Positions 1-8,744 are shown, numbered from the stretch's first letter. The stretch is 10,731 nucleotides of DNA from Planctomycetaceae bacterium UBA2671 (GCA_002359185.1 DEML01000005.1:1-10731), one strand, 5' to 3'. A program made the numbers and translations. The notes: generated by a model not told the origin, from the sequence alone.

Positions 1-3000
1 TATTGCCATTGATTATTGATAAATCGGACGGCCAAAAAGTGCTCGGCCCCATTGGCGACGATCGCTCCGGCGAACCGTTGTTGTACGATCTGCTGGCTGT
101 AGAGAATAAAACCTGCACCAATCGCGTTATCCTGTCCGGGGATCCCATACCCCAAGCTGGAAGAGGTGATGTCAATTCTAGTTGTTGGTCCGTTTTCATT
201 AACATCGATAATACTGATGGTCAGCACTTGTTGAGCATCGTGCGAATTTCCAATTGCAGCATCATCTACCTGCACGATCACCTGTAGCTCAGTCTGTTGC
301 TCAAAGTCCAGTACGACTCCCGCTTTCAGAAACAGTTCTGTTCCAACAATTTCGAAGTGATCTTCATCCGCCCCAGTCAGACTCAAAATGTTACTTCCAA
401 GAGAGTCGTCCATGACGCTGATGTCAGCAATTTTAATGGTGTTGGAAGTATCAGCATCTTCTGCCAGTTCAGTAACTATTTGCGATACCTCTAACGTGGG
501 AGCTTCGTTTACATCAGTCACTTGAATTGATAAAGCGGCCATTTCATCCGGTGTGTTACCGATACTGGAATCATCGATCTGCACCGTCACGTTCAGAATC
601 GGGCTGATCTCAAAATCGAGAGATGCGTTGGCCTTCAGGAACAAAGCTGCTCCTTCGATTTCGAACAAATCTGCATCCGCTCCGGTGAGACTCAGCGTGT
701 TGGTGCCAAGGGCATCATCTGCCACGACGATGTCGGCCACTTTCGTGCGGGTCGTCGTGTCAAAGTTTTCAGCCAGCGTGGTCATGCTGTTCTGCAACGT
801 AACCGTTGGTGGTTCGTTGACGTCGGTGACGCTAATCGAGAGTGGTGCCGTGTCATCTGGTGTGTTGCCGACTGATGTATCATCAACCTGGACAATTACG
901 TTGAGCGTTGGATTGACCTCGAAGTCGAGATCAGCTCCAGCGACCAGAAATAACTCCGTGCCGTCAATCTCGAACAGGTCGGAGTCGTCGCCACTTAGAC
1001 TCAAAGAGTTCGTTCCCAGGGCATCATCGGTGATAGCAATGTCTGCCAATTTGATACGGTTCGTCGTGTCAGCATCCTCCGGCAACTCAGTGACGGTCTG
1101 GGTGACCTGCAGTGCTGGACCTTCGTTAACATCGGTAACTGTGACTGAGATTGACTGCTGGAAATCGATTTGCGGTGTCAGGTGTGAATCATCGAGGTTG
1201 ATCGTTACATCAAGTACAGGGTTCGATTCAAAATCGAGTTCAGTCCCGGCTCGTAAAAACAGCGTCGAATTGCGAAGTTCGAACAGCCCGGCATCGATCC
1301 CGGTCAGCCAATGCGTATTGACTCCCAACAGGTCGTCAACGAGCACGACATCTGCAATTTTCAGTTCGCTTTCGATATCCGCGTCCTCTGACAATTCGGC
1401 GACGACCTGGGTGATCTCAAAGCTCGGTGCTTCGTTAACGTCTGTCACATTCACTGTAATCGTCGCGGTCGCTTTGGCGGTCGGAGTGAAGGAATCGCTC
1501 ACTTCGACCGCCAGCGTCCAATTGGCATTCGCTTCAAAATCAAAAGCTGCAGAGTTGACCACAATGAGATTGCCATCATCGTCAATCCGCAAATCGTTGT
1601 TGTCGTTGCCGCTGAGAATTTGATAGCTCAATGATTGCCCGAAGTCTTCATCGTTTGCGTTCACTGTTCCGATAATGTCATCAGTTGTTGGATTTTCGGC
1701 TATCGAAAACGTTTCGGAAGAAAGCGTTGGAGCATCATTTCGATCGTTGACTAGGAGGGTGAGGTTAGCTTCCGAATGAAGATTTTCTGTATCAGTTGCG
1801 CGTATACGAATTGACACGACCTGAAGTTGCTCGAAGTTAATAACGGCAGCTGTCTTGAGCTCATTGCCTTCTACTGTGAACAAGTTGTTGTTCGTGTCGC
1901 CATCACCCGAAACAAGAGTGAACGTGACTGAAGAATTCTCAGGATCGAAACTTGAGAGAGTGCCAACCGCCGTTCCAACAGGAAGGTTTTCGCCGACAGT
2001 GTTGACTGAAAGTGTTGCAGAAGTAGGAGCCTCATTGATATTGGTGACATTAATCGTAATCTCAGCCGAAGCCGACTCATCTTCGCTGTCTGTCACAGTC
2101 ATCGTGAAGACGTACTGCGTAGTTTGCTCAAAATCGAGACTCTCGCCTTGCTTGATTGTGATCTCGCCGGTTTGCAGGTTTACATCAAACGGAAACGAAC
2201 TCGGTACGTTGGAGAGTGATAACGTCGCGGTGTCACCGGTATCGGGATCGGAAAAAGCAACTGTCCCAACCATAGTGCCTCCTGATATGTTCTCACCAAT
2301 CTCAAATGTCTGATCTTCGATTTCTGGCGGATCGTTAATCAGGACTTCCAACAAGATGGCTTTACCTTCACCGAACAGAGAAACGTTGGGCGATGTGCTG
2401 GAATGGACGATCAAACTGTCAGCGGGGTTTCCGTTGCCGTATTTAATCGCCACGAGTGCGTTGCCACCATCATCCTGACCGCTGCCCGTGCCATCATCAA
2501 AGTCGTGATAGTTGAACAGAATGTTCGCAGGAGATGTTCCGGTATTGAGGTCCAGAATCGCCTGGAACGTGATTCCGTTGGTATTATCAAATGGACTGCC
2601 AAAGTACCGAGCCTCATTCCATTGAATAATCAGTTCATCATTGCCATCGTTATCGTAATCAAAAATGCGATAATAGATTTGGTCATCCGGTGGACCGCCT
2701 CTGTCGGTCCTTAAGTCATCCCAGAAAGGAGCAATGAGGGGCAGATTTGTCGAAGCAAAATTATTGTTTGAGTAATGAGAATATGAACTGCCCAGGCTGA
2801 TGGTTCCGTTTGAACTGACATACAACTGGTCATTCCCCGTATAGTCCTGACCGCCGAATCGGAAGACATTGCTTCCTAAATCAATCGCTTCGGCCAGATC
2901 ATCAGCATTGCTCGCATTGCTCAGCAAAGAAGCCTGGTTGTCTGTAGCCAAATCCAGAGTATTGAGATCGATAAATGCTGCTGATTTGGCCACATAAAAG

Positions 3001-5252
3001 GGTGGTTCAAATACATCGGTCAGGTCGATCGTGACCGTGGCGGTATCGGTGAGATTGCCCGTGCCATCATCACGTACTTGAACGGTCAATTGAAATTGCG
3101 GCGTTGCCTCATAATCGAGAGCCGATGGATTCAAAACTGTGATCTGACCGGTGGAGGAAATAGCAAACGCATTGCCTGTATTGCCACTCGTAATTGAATA
3201 ACTGAGTGTGTCGCGAACATTGGGGTCACTAGCAACAACGGTTCCAACCGAAGTGCCGTTAGGACTGTTCTCGGCGATGGTGAATGTGGCATCTTCAATA
3301 GTCGGAGCGTCATTGGGTGGTGGCGGAATGAAGAAGCGAATCGCTTTGCCTGACTGAACTTCGGGATTGGGAACAAAATTATTGCCAGGGTATTCCCACG
3401 CAGTATGTACTGAAACATATCGGTCCGTTACAGGATTGGAATCTTTTAAGCCGACCGCCGCTCGAGCCCCCTCGTTATACCAGGCACCGTCTGTTCCGGT
3501 CCCGTCATCCAAATCAATCAGATTGAACCAGATCTGTCCCGGCACCAAGCCTGTATCGAGTTCTAAAATCAGTTGAAATGTAACGCCGTTGCCCGTTAAG
3601 TCATAATCATAGCTGACCTGACTCCATTCGATGATTAGATCCGTGTTGCCATTGTTGTCGAAGTCATCAAATTTATAGAGGACTGCATCTGATTGCGAAA
3701 CATCGTCGCTAAATACGGACCAATAAGGCGCGATCGTTGCCTGATTGGGGGCATCTTTAAAGTCACTCTCATCCCCACGAGGTTGTCCTCTTCCAGTTTG
3801 TGGCGTGTCAAATGTTAAAGTTCCGTAATCACTGTTGACCACCAGGGGTGTAACCTGATTTTCAAATTCTTGCTCGTAAACAGTTCCCGCATAATTGAAT
3901 GTATGCTGCTGATTAGCGGATCGCCATAAGGGAATATAGATTCCGTAGCCACTGTCAATAATTTGAAAGACGTCCGTTTGCCCCAATTCTAAATCGGGCG
4001 CATTTAAGGAGGATGAATCTAGTGATTCGTATTCATAAAAAGAACTTCCTACGACCGTAATTTCATAGAGCCCCACTCCGGTGCGGGCCGGTTCGCCATC
4101 GTCAGTTGCTCTCACTTGAAGATCGTAAGTCGTGCCTAGCGTCAGTAGTGATGCATCAGCGACTCGCACGATCCCGTTCGCATCAACAGTAAAGGGATTG
4201 ATTGTAGTACCGTTCCAGGGAATGATTTCAAAGTTGGAGATGGAATCTCCATCAAAATCCGACCAACGGACGACGACAACCTCATCACCATCTTGAGCGG
4301 TCTCGGCAACGGTGGCGTTGGTATTGGTCACACGCGGATTGCTATTAGTATTGTTGAGAGTGATCGTGACCGTTCCCGTCCCGGTAGCAGGCCCAGGATT
4401 GTCACCATCATCTGTTGCAGCAACCGTCAGTGTAAATGTGGGATTGGCATCATAATTAATTGCAGATGGACTTAGTACTGTAATCTGTCCTTGATTATTG
4501 ATTGCAAAGGCGCTGTCCGTATTCCCATCAATTATCTGATAAGAAACAATTGTGTCATGATCGGGGTCGTTAGCTGTCACAGTCCCGATAACAGTATCGT
4601 AGGCTGGATTTTCATCGATATTTATCGTTTGCGAGGCTATCACTGGAGCCAGGTTGGTCCGCAAAACGTTGATCGAGACATATGAATCGGCAAACTCGAC
4701 CGGATGACTATATCTGTAACTGAGAACGGCACCCAAGTCCTGGTCGGAGACTCCATCATATCCAGGCGCCCCTACGACCAATCTATTGAGATTGGGAGGG
4801 TCATCAGGGTTTAGTACAAGAGCAACGGTATGGCCAAATTCATCGAAAGCTTCTATCGAGTCAGGAACAAAACTCTTTGATTGGTACCAATTTAATCCAG
4901 TGTAGGAATAAATAACCACTCTGCCGCTAAACTGCCCGCTATCATTTGAATAGGGCGAACCAACGGCCAGTGTGGTTCCAGACATGGCAATACTTGTCCC
5001 AAATCGATCACTACCCGTGATGACAGGGTACAAACTTTGCTCTAACGTACCGCCAACGCTGTAAAGAAATACGGCCCCCGTAGTAGCGTTATTATTAACA
5101 CTTCCAGCGTATCCGGGTGCCCCAATCGCGATCTGTTGTCCGTTCTGCTGATTAACTGCGATCACCGTACCGAAACCTGTGGAACTATCATCGACGGAAA
5201 CGGGGTTGATCATCTTTCCCGTTTGCAATTCATCAATACCGAGCGTGAAACC
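1..5252 (-). CDS. Giant cadherin/NIDO-like/FG-GAP surface protein, continuation after the amber codon, C-terminus outside window
   Basis: This is the same frame as the N-terminal part (codon low coordinates divisible by 3). I read it without a further stop to the left edge. In residues numbered from the ATG at 6320: propeller blades 4-7 to ~545; a cadherin-like domain ~556-659 (TANDPD, calcium-type acidic motifs); a second cadherin-like domain ~659-755; NIDO-like domain 1 ~782-994 (IAPYW, VTFQLILELDTG); cadherin ~999-1107; NIDO-like domain 2 ~1121-1327 (PLIAPFWDDL, ITFQAILDLNTG); three cadherin-like domains ~1329-1629 linked by VTDVNEAP-type joints; four 103-residue repeats ~1631-2042; and the start of another domain. 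Cadherin and NIDO modules are typical of extracellular adhesion. If the amber codon is real and not read through, this part could only be made from an internal start; the first in-frame ATG is at 5213, with only a weak purine run (GGGAAAG) before it. Tandem Asp-rich repeats suggest calcium binding (inference). Confidence 0.85.
195..1430 (-). repeat. Four tandem 309-bp repeats coding for 103-residue cadherin-like units
   Basis: The boundary marker on the plus strand (ttcgttaac and variants, coding for the DVNE joint) falls at 1431, 1122, 813, 504 and 195, exactly 309 bases apart each time. Each unit encodes one module with the conserved order TELxEDAD, KIADI, DDxLGxNxLSLTG, LFEI, ELFLxAGxxLDFE, VxVQVDD and VTDVNE. 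The three units nearest the left edge are closest to each other. The first-translated unit (1122-1430) is more divergent and has THWLTG in place of LSLTG. An exact period with no indels points to duplication by unequal recombination, followed by point divergence. Confidence 0.9.
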
Positions 5253-5255
5253 CTA
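5253..5255 (-). other. In-frame amber (TAG) codon in propeller blade 4
   Basis: The reading is GCA GTT TAG GGT TTC, giving GAV-stop-GF where the other blades give GRVDVY, GRVYLY, GSVEYF, GAVFLY, GRVVIY and GAVLSY. The position is variable in the family (D, Y, E, F, V, L). A single-base change from TAT/TAC (Tyr), GAG (Glu), TTG (Leu) or another neighbouring codon would create it. It is not a frameshift: the same frame continues with recognisable blades 5-7. It could be a recent nonsense mutation, a sequencing error, or a suppressed codon. Confidence 0.9.
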
Positions 5256-6320
5256 AACTGCGCCCTCAGCAGTTGCCGGGTTTTGGTGTCCAGCTGCGCC
5301 AACATACACGCTGCGATTGATCAGTTCTGCAGTGCTGATTACGTAAGAATCTAACCCTGAGCCAAACTGATCACCAGCTTGTGAATCTGCTGCATTAAAG
5401 CGGTATTGACGGACTCCAGTTTCACTGAAATATTCGACACTGCCCGTCTCAACGCCATCGATTTCATCACCTGGTGAACCGACTAAAAACCCGTAATCGC
5501 TCGGAAGAAGAGTAACTGACTCGCCGAATCGATCGTAAATGTTTGGATCCTCACTCTCAACCACCGCAACTTGTGAAAGCGGAGAAGATATACCCGACTC
5601 TTCATAAAGATAGACTCGTCCTTGACTATTATTGTACCCCGGTGCTCCCACTAATAATTGCGACTTCGCAGAAATGCCCGAGTTATCCACCCAGTCGATT
5701 GAGTACCCAAAATACTCGCCTTCAGTCCCAATTAATGTTTGTTTCAAGCTCCACTCAAAACCATTGAAAGCATAAACATCGACACGACCTCGACCACCAG
5801 CGTATAAATAGTCCGAGATAATTATGTGATTGATTCCAGCAACGACTTGATGCAATTCAGCTATGTTTGGGTCTGCTTCATCCTGGTAAAGAAGTGACTC
5901 TTGCCCCGGATCTAAAGGGGTGGAATAGGCGGAGTAATCAAAGCCAACCCAACCAAAATAATCGGGATCAGGGGTAAAAGTCACACTCTTACCATCCGCC
6001 GCGAGCACCAATTCGCCTTCACCGCGCCATAGGTCTGAAACATCAAACTGCTCTGCGGAAGCAAACGTATCGTTTTCGAGCAATTGATTGAGCGTGATTG
6101 TGATCGATTCCCCCTGATTCATTTCAAAGATGTCGCGCGAAGCTGAATTCGACAACAAAATCCTTGATTCCAAATACTCGGTAGCGACGAAATCCAACCG
6201 TCTTCGTTGCCGGCTCAAATGACAGAAACGTCGCAAGGGCCTGCTGAACAGTTGTGAAAAAAGATGACTGAGCATTCGGCGAGAAATTCTGAATGTAGAC
6301 TTCATCGAAACTTTATTCAT
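5253..6320 (-). CDS. Giant LEPR-XLL / FG-GAP / cadherin surface protein, N-terminal part up to an in-frame amber codon
   Basis: This is the start of a giant exported or surface protein, probably with an adhesive or matrix role (inferred). The ATG at 6320 is followed by a strongly basic, Arg/Ser-rich N-terminus. LESRILL at residues 50-56 matches the LEPR-XLL motif found near the N-terminus of very large planctomycete proteins. Residues ~65-130 look like a bacterial cadherin/Ig-like segment (VTFTPDPDYFGWVGFDYS). From ~145 onward come integrin-type FG-GAP blades, each with an FG start, a VGAPG-like core and a closing GxVxxY strand (GRVDVY, GRVYLY, GSVEYF, GAV-stop-GF). The frame stops at TAG 5253-5255 in blade 4, then continues in the same frame as the next entry, so the two are almost certainly one gene. 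No Shine-Dalgarno sequence is evident. A second ATG at 6305 is an alternative start. Confidence 0.85.
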   Translation of the reverse strand: MNKVSMKSTFRISRRMLSHLFSQLFSRPLRRFCHLSRQRRRLDFVATEYLESRILLSNSASRDIFEMNQGESITITLNQLLENDTFASAEQFDVSDLWRGEGELVLAADGKSVTFTPDPDYFGWVGFDYSAYSTPLDPGQESLLYQDEADPNIAELHQVVAGINHIIISDYLYAGGRGRVDVYAFNGFEWSLKQTLIGTEGEYFGYSIDWVDNSGISAKSQLLVGAPGYNNSQGRVYLYEESGISSPLSQVAVVESEDPNIYDRFGESVTLLPSDYGFLVGSPGDEIDGVETGSVEYFSETGVRQYRFNAADSQAGDQFGSGLDSYVISTAELINRSVYVGAAGHQNPATAEGAV

Positions 6321-6657
6321 TCACAGATGCTGCCTGCTGAGCAAAAGGGAGGCATATATTCCAATTAATCGAAGGTAGATTGTGCACTGGCTGAGCGTAC
6401 ACATTCAGGTTGATCTAATACAGATTTCCTCGATGAATTGCAGAAAATTTAACACAATTTTAATTCTGATTATGAAGATTCCGATTTCGTTTGATACGCC
6501 AGTAACGGCCAGCCGGAGAGACGCAGTGTGATCTGCTAGAATTCGATCGTCGCTCAGACCAGTGATTAGGCAGGACCGACAGTGATCAGACAAACTGACC
6601 CTCCCCGTTGTACACGCAGTTCGAACTCCATTGCGTTGTAAACAATGAGTATGCAAA
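6321..6657. other. Non-coding stretch between the giant gene and the terminase remnant
   Basis: I see no credible gene here. A 111-codon frame on the minus strand (6405-6740) has no family signature and cuts across the terminase frame, so I reject it. The stretch should hold the promoter of the giant surface-protein gene. There are AT-rich candidates on the minus strand (around 6350-6370 and 6405-6415), but no convincing pair of -35 and -10 boxes at normal spacing. It also contains the AT-rich dyad listed separately. Confidence 0.6.
6435..6466. repeat. AT-rich imperfect inverted repeat upstream of the giant gene
   Basis: AAAATT (6444-6449) and AATTTT (6456-6461) form a six-base dyad around a six-base centre. 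It is flanked by GAATT (6435-6439) and AATTC (6462-6466), with an unpaired GCAG on one side. It lies about 115 bases upstream of the giant gene's start and could be an operator or a weak terminator. It lacks a GC-rich stem and could be chance in AT-rich DNA. Confidence 0.3.
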
Positions 6658-7005
6658 TTAACCCCATCGCCTCCGCATCTCATTCCAACGCTCATGATCC
6701 ACCAGCCCACGCTGACGACGCTTATCCTCAGCCATTTCACTCATCTTGCGCCGCGGTTCCGGTTTCACGCGTTCCTCTTCCAACAATCTCACCCCAGACG
6801 CGTGCCCGGCCGCAAATGCGTTGTAAAGCGCATCGAACCAGTGGTTGTTCTTGCGGATCCGTTCCCAGCGGGTGACGACGCCACGTCCCGGCATAAACTC
6901 TTCGACCTTGCGTTCGGACGTCAAGTGTTTGGCCAGCGATAAGTGCTCGTGCGAGGGAGCCTGGAACAGCGTCATTGCACCGGGCTGACCGAGCGGTGTT
7001 TCCAA
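6658..7005 (-). pseudogene. Phage terminase large subunit (GpA-like), C-terminal fragment
   Basis: Terminase large subunits cut and pump phage DNA into proheads, with an N-terminal ATPase and a C-terminal nuclease. This 115-codon frame (TTG at 7005, no upstream in-frame ATG) resembles only the far C-terminal part of the GpA-type nuclease domain: a GQPGAMTLFQ segment, a KHLTSERKVEEF segment, a tryptophan-containing RWERIRKNNHWFDALYNA segment like the family's NHxxDxxxYA motif, and a charged tail. Intact GpA-like proteins run to several hundred residues, so the ATPase and most of the nuclease are missing. The frame extends only to a stop at 7090-7092, and homology fades at about 7005, where the divergent integrase remnant begins. 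No other packaging or structural phage gene lies nearby. It is very probably a decayed remnant. The family call rests on motif recognition alone. Confidence 0.6.
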
Positions 7006-7598
7006 TCGTTGGCCCCGACAGCTGGCAGGAGTTCCTAAAGCGGCATGCGGAAATGCTGTACCAGTGCGACTTCTTCTCCAAACGAATCGTCACGAAGTTC
7101 GGCCTGCAGCAGTATTTCGTGCTGGTATTTCTGCACCTCGGCAGCCGCAAGGTCTACGTGACGAAATGCACGCGAAAGCCGAATGCCACGTGGATGAAGG
7201 AGCAAGCGAAGAAGTTCGTCGAGCACGTGAAGGCGAACTGCCAGGAAGTCACACTTCTGCTCCGCGATCGTGACGGGATCTACCGGTCCGGTTTCGACAA
7301 GGTGTTTCGAGACGCCGGTATCAAGGTGAAGAAGAACAGCGTCCGTGCGCCGAACCTGCAGGCGCACATCGAGCGGTTCATTCAGAGCCTGCAGCAGAAA
7401 GCGTTGGACCACTTCGACTACCTGGTCTCGGAGTACGTCGAGCACTATCACACCGAGCGCCCGCATCAGGCGATGGGGAATGTCCCGCTCACGGGAGATT
7501 GGCCCGAGCCGAAGGACGATCCGCCCGACACCATCCCGATCGAATGTCGGACAAGGCTGGGTGGGTTGCTGCGGCACTACGAGCGACGGGCTGCGTGA
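6975..7598 (+). pseudogene. DDE integrase-core transposase, N-terminally truncated
   Basis: This 207-codon frame carries the catalytic core of an rve-type (IS3/IS481-like) transposase. Candidate acidic residues are D32 (in QCDFFSK), D98 or D100 (LLLRDRDG) and E133 (HIERFIQSLQQ), with about 34 residues between the last two, as in the D,D(35)E arrangement. HYHTERPHQAM at ~158-167 matches the usual post-catalytic YxxxRPHQ motif. Family members normally have about 100-150 more N-terminal residues with helix-turn-helix DNA binding, which are absent here. Homology seems to begin near residue 13 (GPDSWQEFLKRH), about position 7010. The first dozen codons overlap the divergent terminase remnant and look non-homologous. 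The TTG start at 6975 is only the first possible codon. The core is intact but it is unlikely to work as a mobile element. Sampled lines are about 55-62% GC, against about 38% in a sampled line of the giant gene, consistent with transfer. Confidence 0.75.
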
Positions 7599-7626
7599 GG
7601 AAGGGACAGTCCTTGAACTCCGCGGA

Positions 7627-7851
7627 TTACAACTCGTCATCGTGATACAGGGAACCGTCCACCAGATCCAAGACCAGATCGACGATTCGGACGACGAACC
7701 ATTCCCGGAACATCGAATAGGACCGTTTCCGTGGCCATTGCTTTGGCTCTCGCCACCAGGAGTTCAACTTCCGTTCGAACATCCACTTCCAATGCCGTTT
7801 CAGCGGTCGTTCCACCTCATCGTCGTACTCGATTAAGTAGACTGAGGTCAC
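7627..7851 (-). CDS. Small tryptophan-rich conserved-looking protein, function unknown
   Basis: This 74-residue soluble protein starts at GTG 7851 and stops at TAA 7627. It has a dense aromatic and basic centre (RHWKWMFERKLNSWWREP, then FREWFVVRIVDLVLDLVD) and an acidic C-terminus ending HDDEL. There is no signal peptide or membrane segment. It resembles short uncharacterised planctomycete proteins with spaced W/F residues that I recall but cannot name. Its start overlaps the stop of the upstream lipoprotein gene by four bases (GTGA), which favours translational coupling and supports both the GTG start and the reality of the gene. It ends 28 bases from the convergent integrase remnant. It could be an immunity-like or regulatory partner of its neighbour, but nothing in the sequence shows this. 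Confidence 0.7.
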   Translation of the reverse strand: MTSVYLIEYDDEVERPLKRHWKWMFERKLNSWWREPKQWPRKRSYSMFREWFVVRIVDLVLDLVDGSLYHDDEL

Positions 7852-8282
7852 CGGATGATATTACGTACGGATTCGACTGTGGCATCGGCGTTAAAACTCT
7901 CAATGAACTTCTTAATGGTTTCCTCGTCGCCCCGAAACTTTGTGACCAAGGAACTCGAATCCGGTTCACGGAAGATACATAGGATCTCTCCAACTGGGGG
8001 TCTGGGCGAATTGCCAGCAGAATTCTTCTTGACGTATTTCAGTCCGTCTTGCGTGAGTTCGTAGGACTCGACAATGTCGTGTAGAAGGTAGTAGTGGTCA
8101 GCCCCCTCAATCGCTTCGTGGATAAACACGCCGTCCTGGAGATGGTATATTGTCGCGTTGGACAGCCGCTCAATATCTCCAGGCGCATGGGTATTTGTTG
8201 ATTCTCCTCCTCCACAACCTGCAATGACGATTGCGACGAGGAGTGACACCACGCAATTGATCCAGACGGGGGTGTTGTTCAT
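7848..8282 (-). CDS. Putative small lipoprotein, function unknown
   Basis: This is a 144-residue protein. The N-terminus has a hydrophobic stretch (VVSLLVAIVIAGC), with a lipobox-like IAGC placing the lipidated cysteine at about residue 23, followed by a Gly/Ser/Thr-rich linker. It is therefore expected to be exported and membrane-anchored. The mature part has an HYYLLHDIVESYELTQDGL segment, a Pro-rich linker near residue 93, and a charged helical C-terminus. I do not recognise a family. The ATG at 8282 is supported by a good Shine-Dalgarno sequence (8287-8293). The stop at 7848-7850 overlaps the GTG start of the downstream 74-residue gene. The gap of 81 bases to the membrane-protein gene upstream allows either cotranscription or its own promoter. 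Confidence 0.8.
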   Translation of the reverse strand: MNNTPVWINCVVSLLVAIVIAGCGGGESTNTHAPGDIERLSNATIYHLQDGVFIHEAIEGADHYYLLHDIVESYELTQDGLKYVKKNSAGNSPRPPVGEILCIFREPDSSSLVTKFRGDEETIKKFIESFNADATVESVRNIIR

Positions 8283-8286
8283 GAAG

Positions 8287-8293
8287 CCTTCCT
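8287..8293 (-). promoter_or_regulatory. Shine-Dalgarno sequence for the lipoprotein gene
   Basis: AGGAAGG on the minus strand lies four bases before the ATG at 8282. It fixes the start of the lipoprotein and is the clearest ribosome-binding site in the window. Confidence 0.7.
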
Positions 8294-8363
8294 AGTGTTT
8301 GTACATAATCTGACCTTTCAAGTTCTTCTGCCCAATTAAGTGAATGATTCCAGGGTGACCGCA

Positions 8364-8744
8364 CTACTGCATGTTTCTTCGATTCCGCTGACGATTGATT
8401 AGCAGGAAGGCAAACAGTGCTACCGAACAAACAGAGAAAGCGACTCCGGGAAAAAGATATGCTTCTCCCGGAGTGTCTTTGGATTTCAAGTAGAAAAACA
8501 GCGCAAAAGAACGGTAGGCCAGACCGGTACTGATCGCGACCGCAAACCAGCGATAGAACACGTTCCCACGAACCACGAGAACCGCCAGGGAAATCGCCAA
8601 GGCGGAACCGAAAGCGATCGAAATCGATGAGTAATGACCGAACGTCAAAAAGCGAGCAACGAACCAAGCTGCCACAACTGCAAGGAACGTTGACGCAATT
8701 GCGATTGAGACGATTCGTGAGTGCATATTAATTGTTCTCAACAT
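8364..8744 (-). CDS. Small multi-pass membrane protein, function unknown
   Basis: This is a 126-residue protein with four likely membrane helices, roughly residues 11-33, 40-58, 64-86 and 96-117, and a strongly basic tail (NRQRNRRNMQ) predicted to lie in the cytoplasm. Helix 3 is rich in aromatic residues (YRSFALFFYL), and the loop before helix 4 contains KSKDTPGEAYLFPG. I recognise no family. Two starts are possible. The ATG at 8744 has GGAAG a few bases upstream. The ATG at 8726 begins one base after the TAA (8728-8730) of a short upstream frame, as in coupled translation, and gives a 120-residue product that keeps all four helices. Confidence 0.75.
   Translation of the reverse strand: MLRTINMHSRIVSIAIASTFLAVVAAWFVARFLTFGHYSSISIAFGSALAISLAVLVVRGNVFYRWFAVAISTGLAYRSFALFFYLKSKDTPGEAYLFPGVAFSVCSVALFAFLLINRQRNRRNMQ

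Noticed and set aside
553..1623. Long plus-strand open frame (356 codons) antisense to the adhesin
   Set aside because: It is Ser/Val/Thr-rich low-complexity sequence with the 309-base periodicity of the minus-strand repeats. It is a shadow of the real frame.
5253..5255. A frameshift at the end of the 355-residue ORF
   Set aside because: The blade pattern resumes in the same frame directly after TAG, so this is a single nonsense codon and not an indel.
5253..5255. Pyrrolysine or other recoding at the amber codon
   Set aside because: The site is a variable position in an FG-GAP strand, not a catalytic one. No recoding element or pyl gene is visible in the window.
6405..6740. 111-codon minus-strand frame
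   Set aside because: It has irregular composition, no motifs, and overlaps the better-supported terminase frame in a different register.
6737..7150. 137-codon minus-strand frame across the remnant junction
   Set aside because: It overlaps both the terminase and the integrase cores out of frame and has no family features.
6640..7600. A complete prophage or insertion sequence
   Set aside because: Only fragments of one phage gene and one transposase are present. I found no terminal inverted repeats, target duplication or other phage genes.
7597..7620. Possible terminator hairpin between the integrase remnant and the 74-residue gene
   Set aside because: AAGG/CCTT around a six-base loop, plus outer GAG/CTC, is imperfect and has no T-tract on either side.
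7035..7640. 201-codon minus-strand frame opposite the integrase
   Set aside because: It is the antisense shadow of the DDE integrase, which has catalytic motifs on the plus strand.
8170..8667. 165-codon minus-strand frame overlapping the lipoprotein and membrane protein
   Set aside because: It has no coding signature. The overlapping frames have a lipobox, a Shine-Dalgarno sequence and membrane helices.
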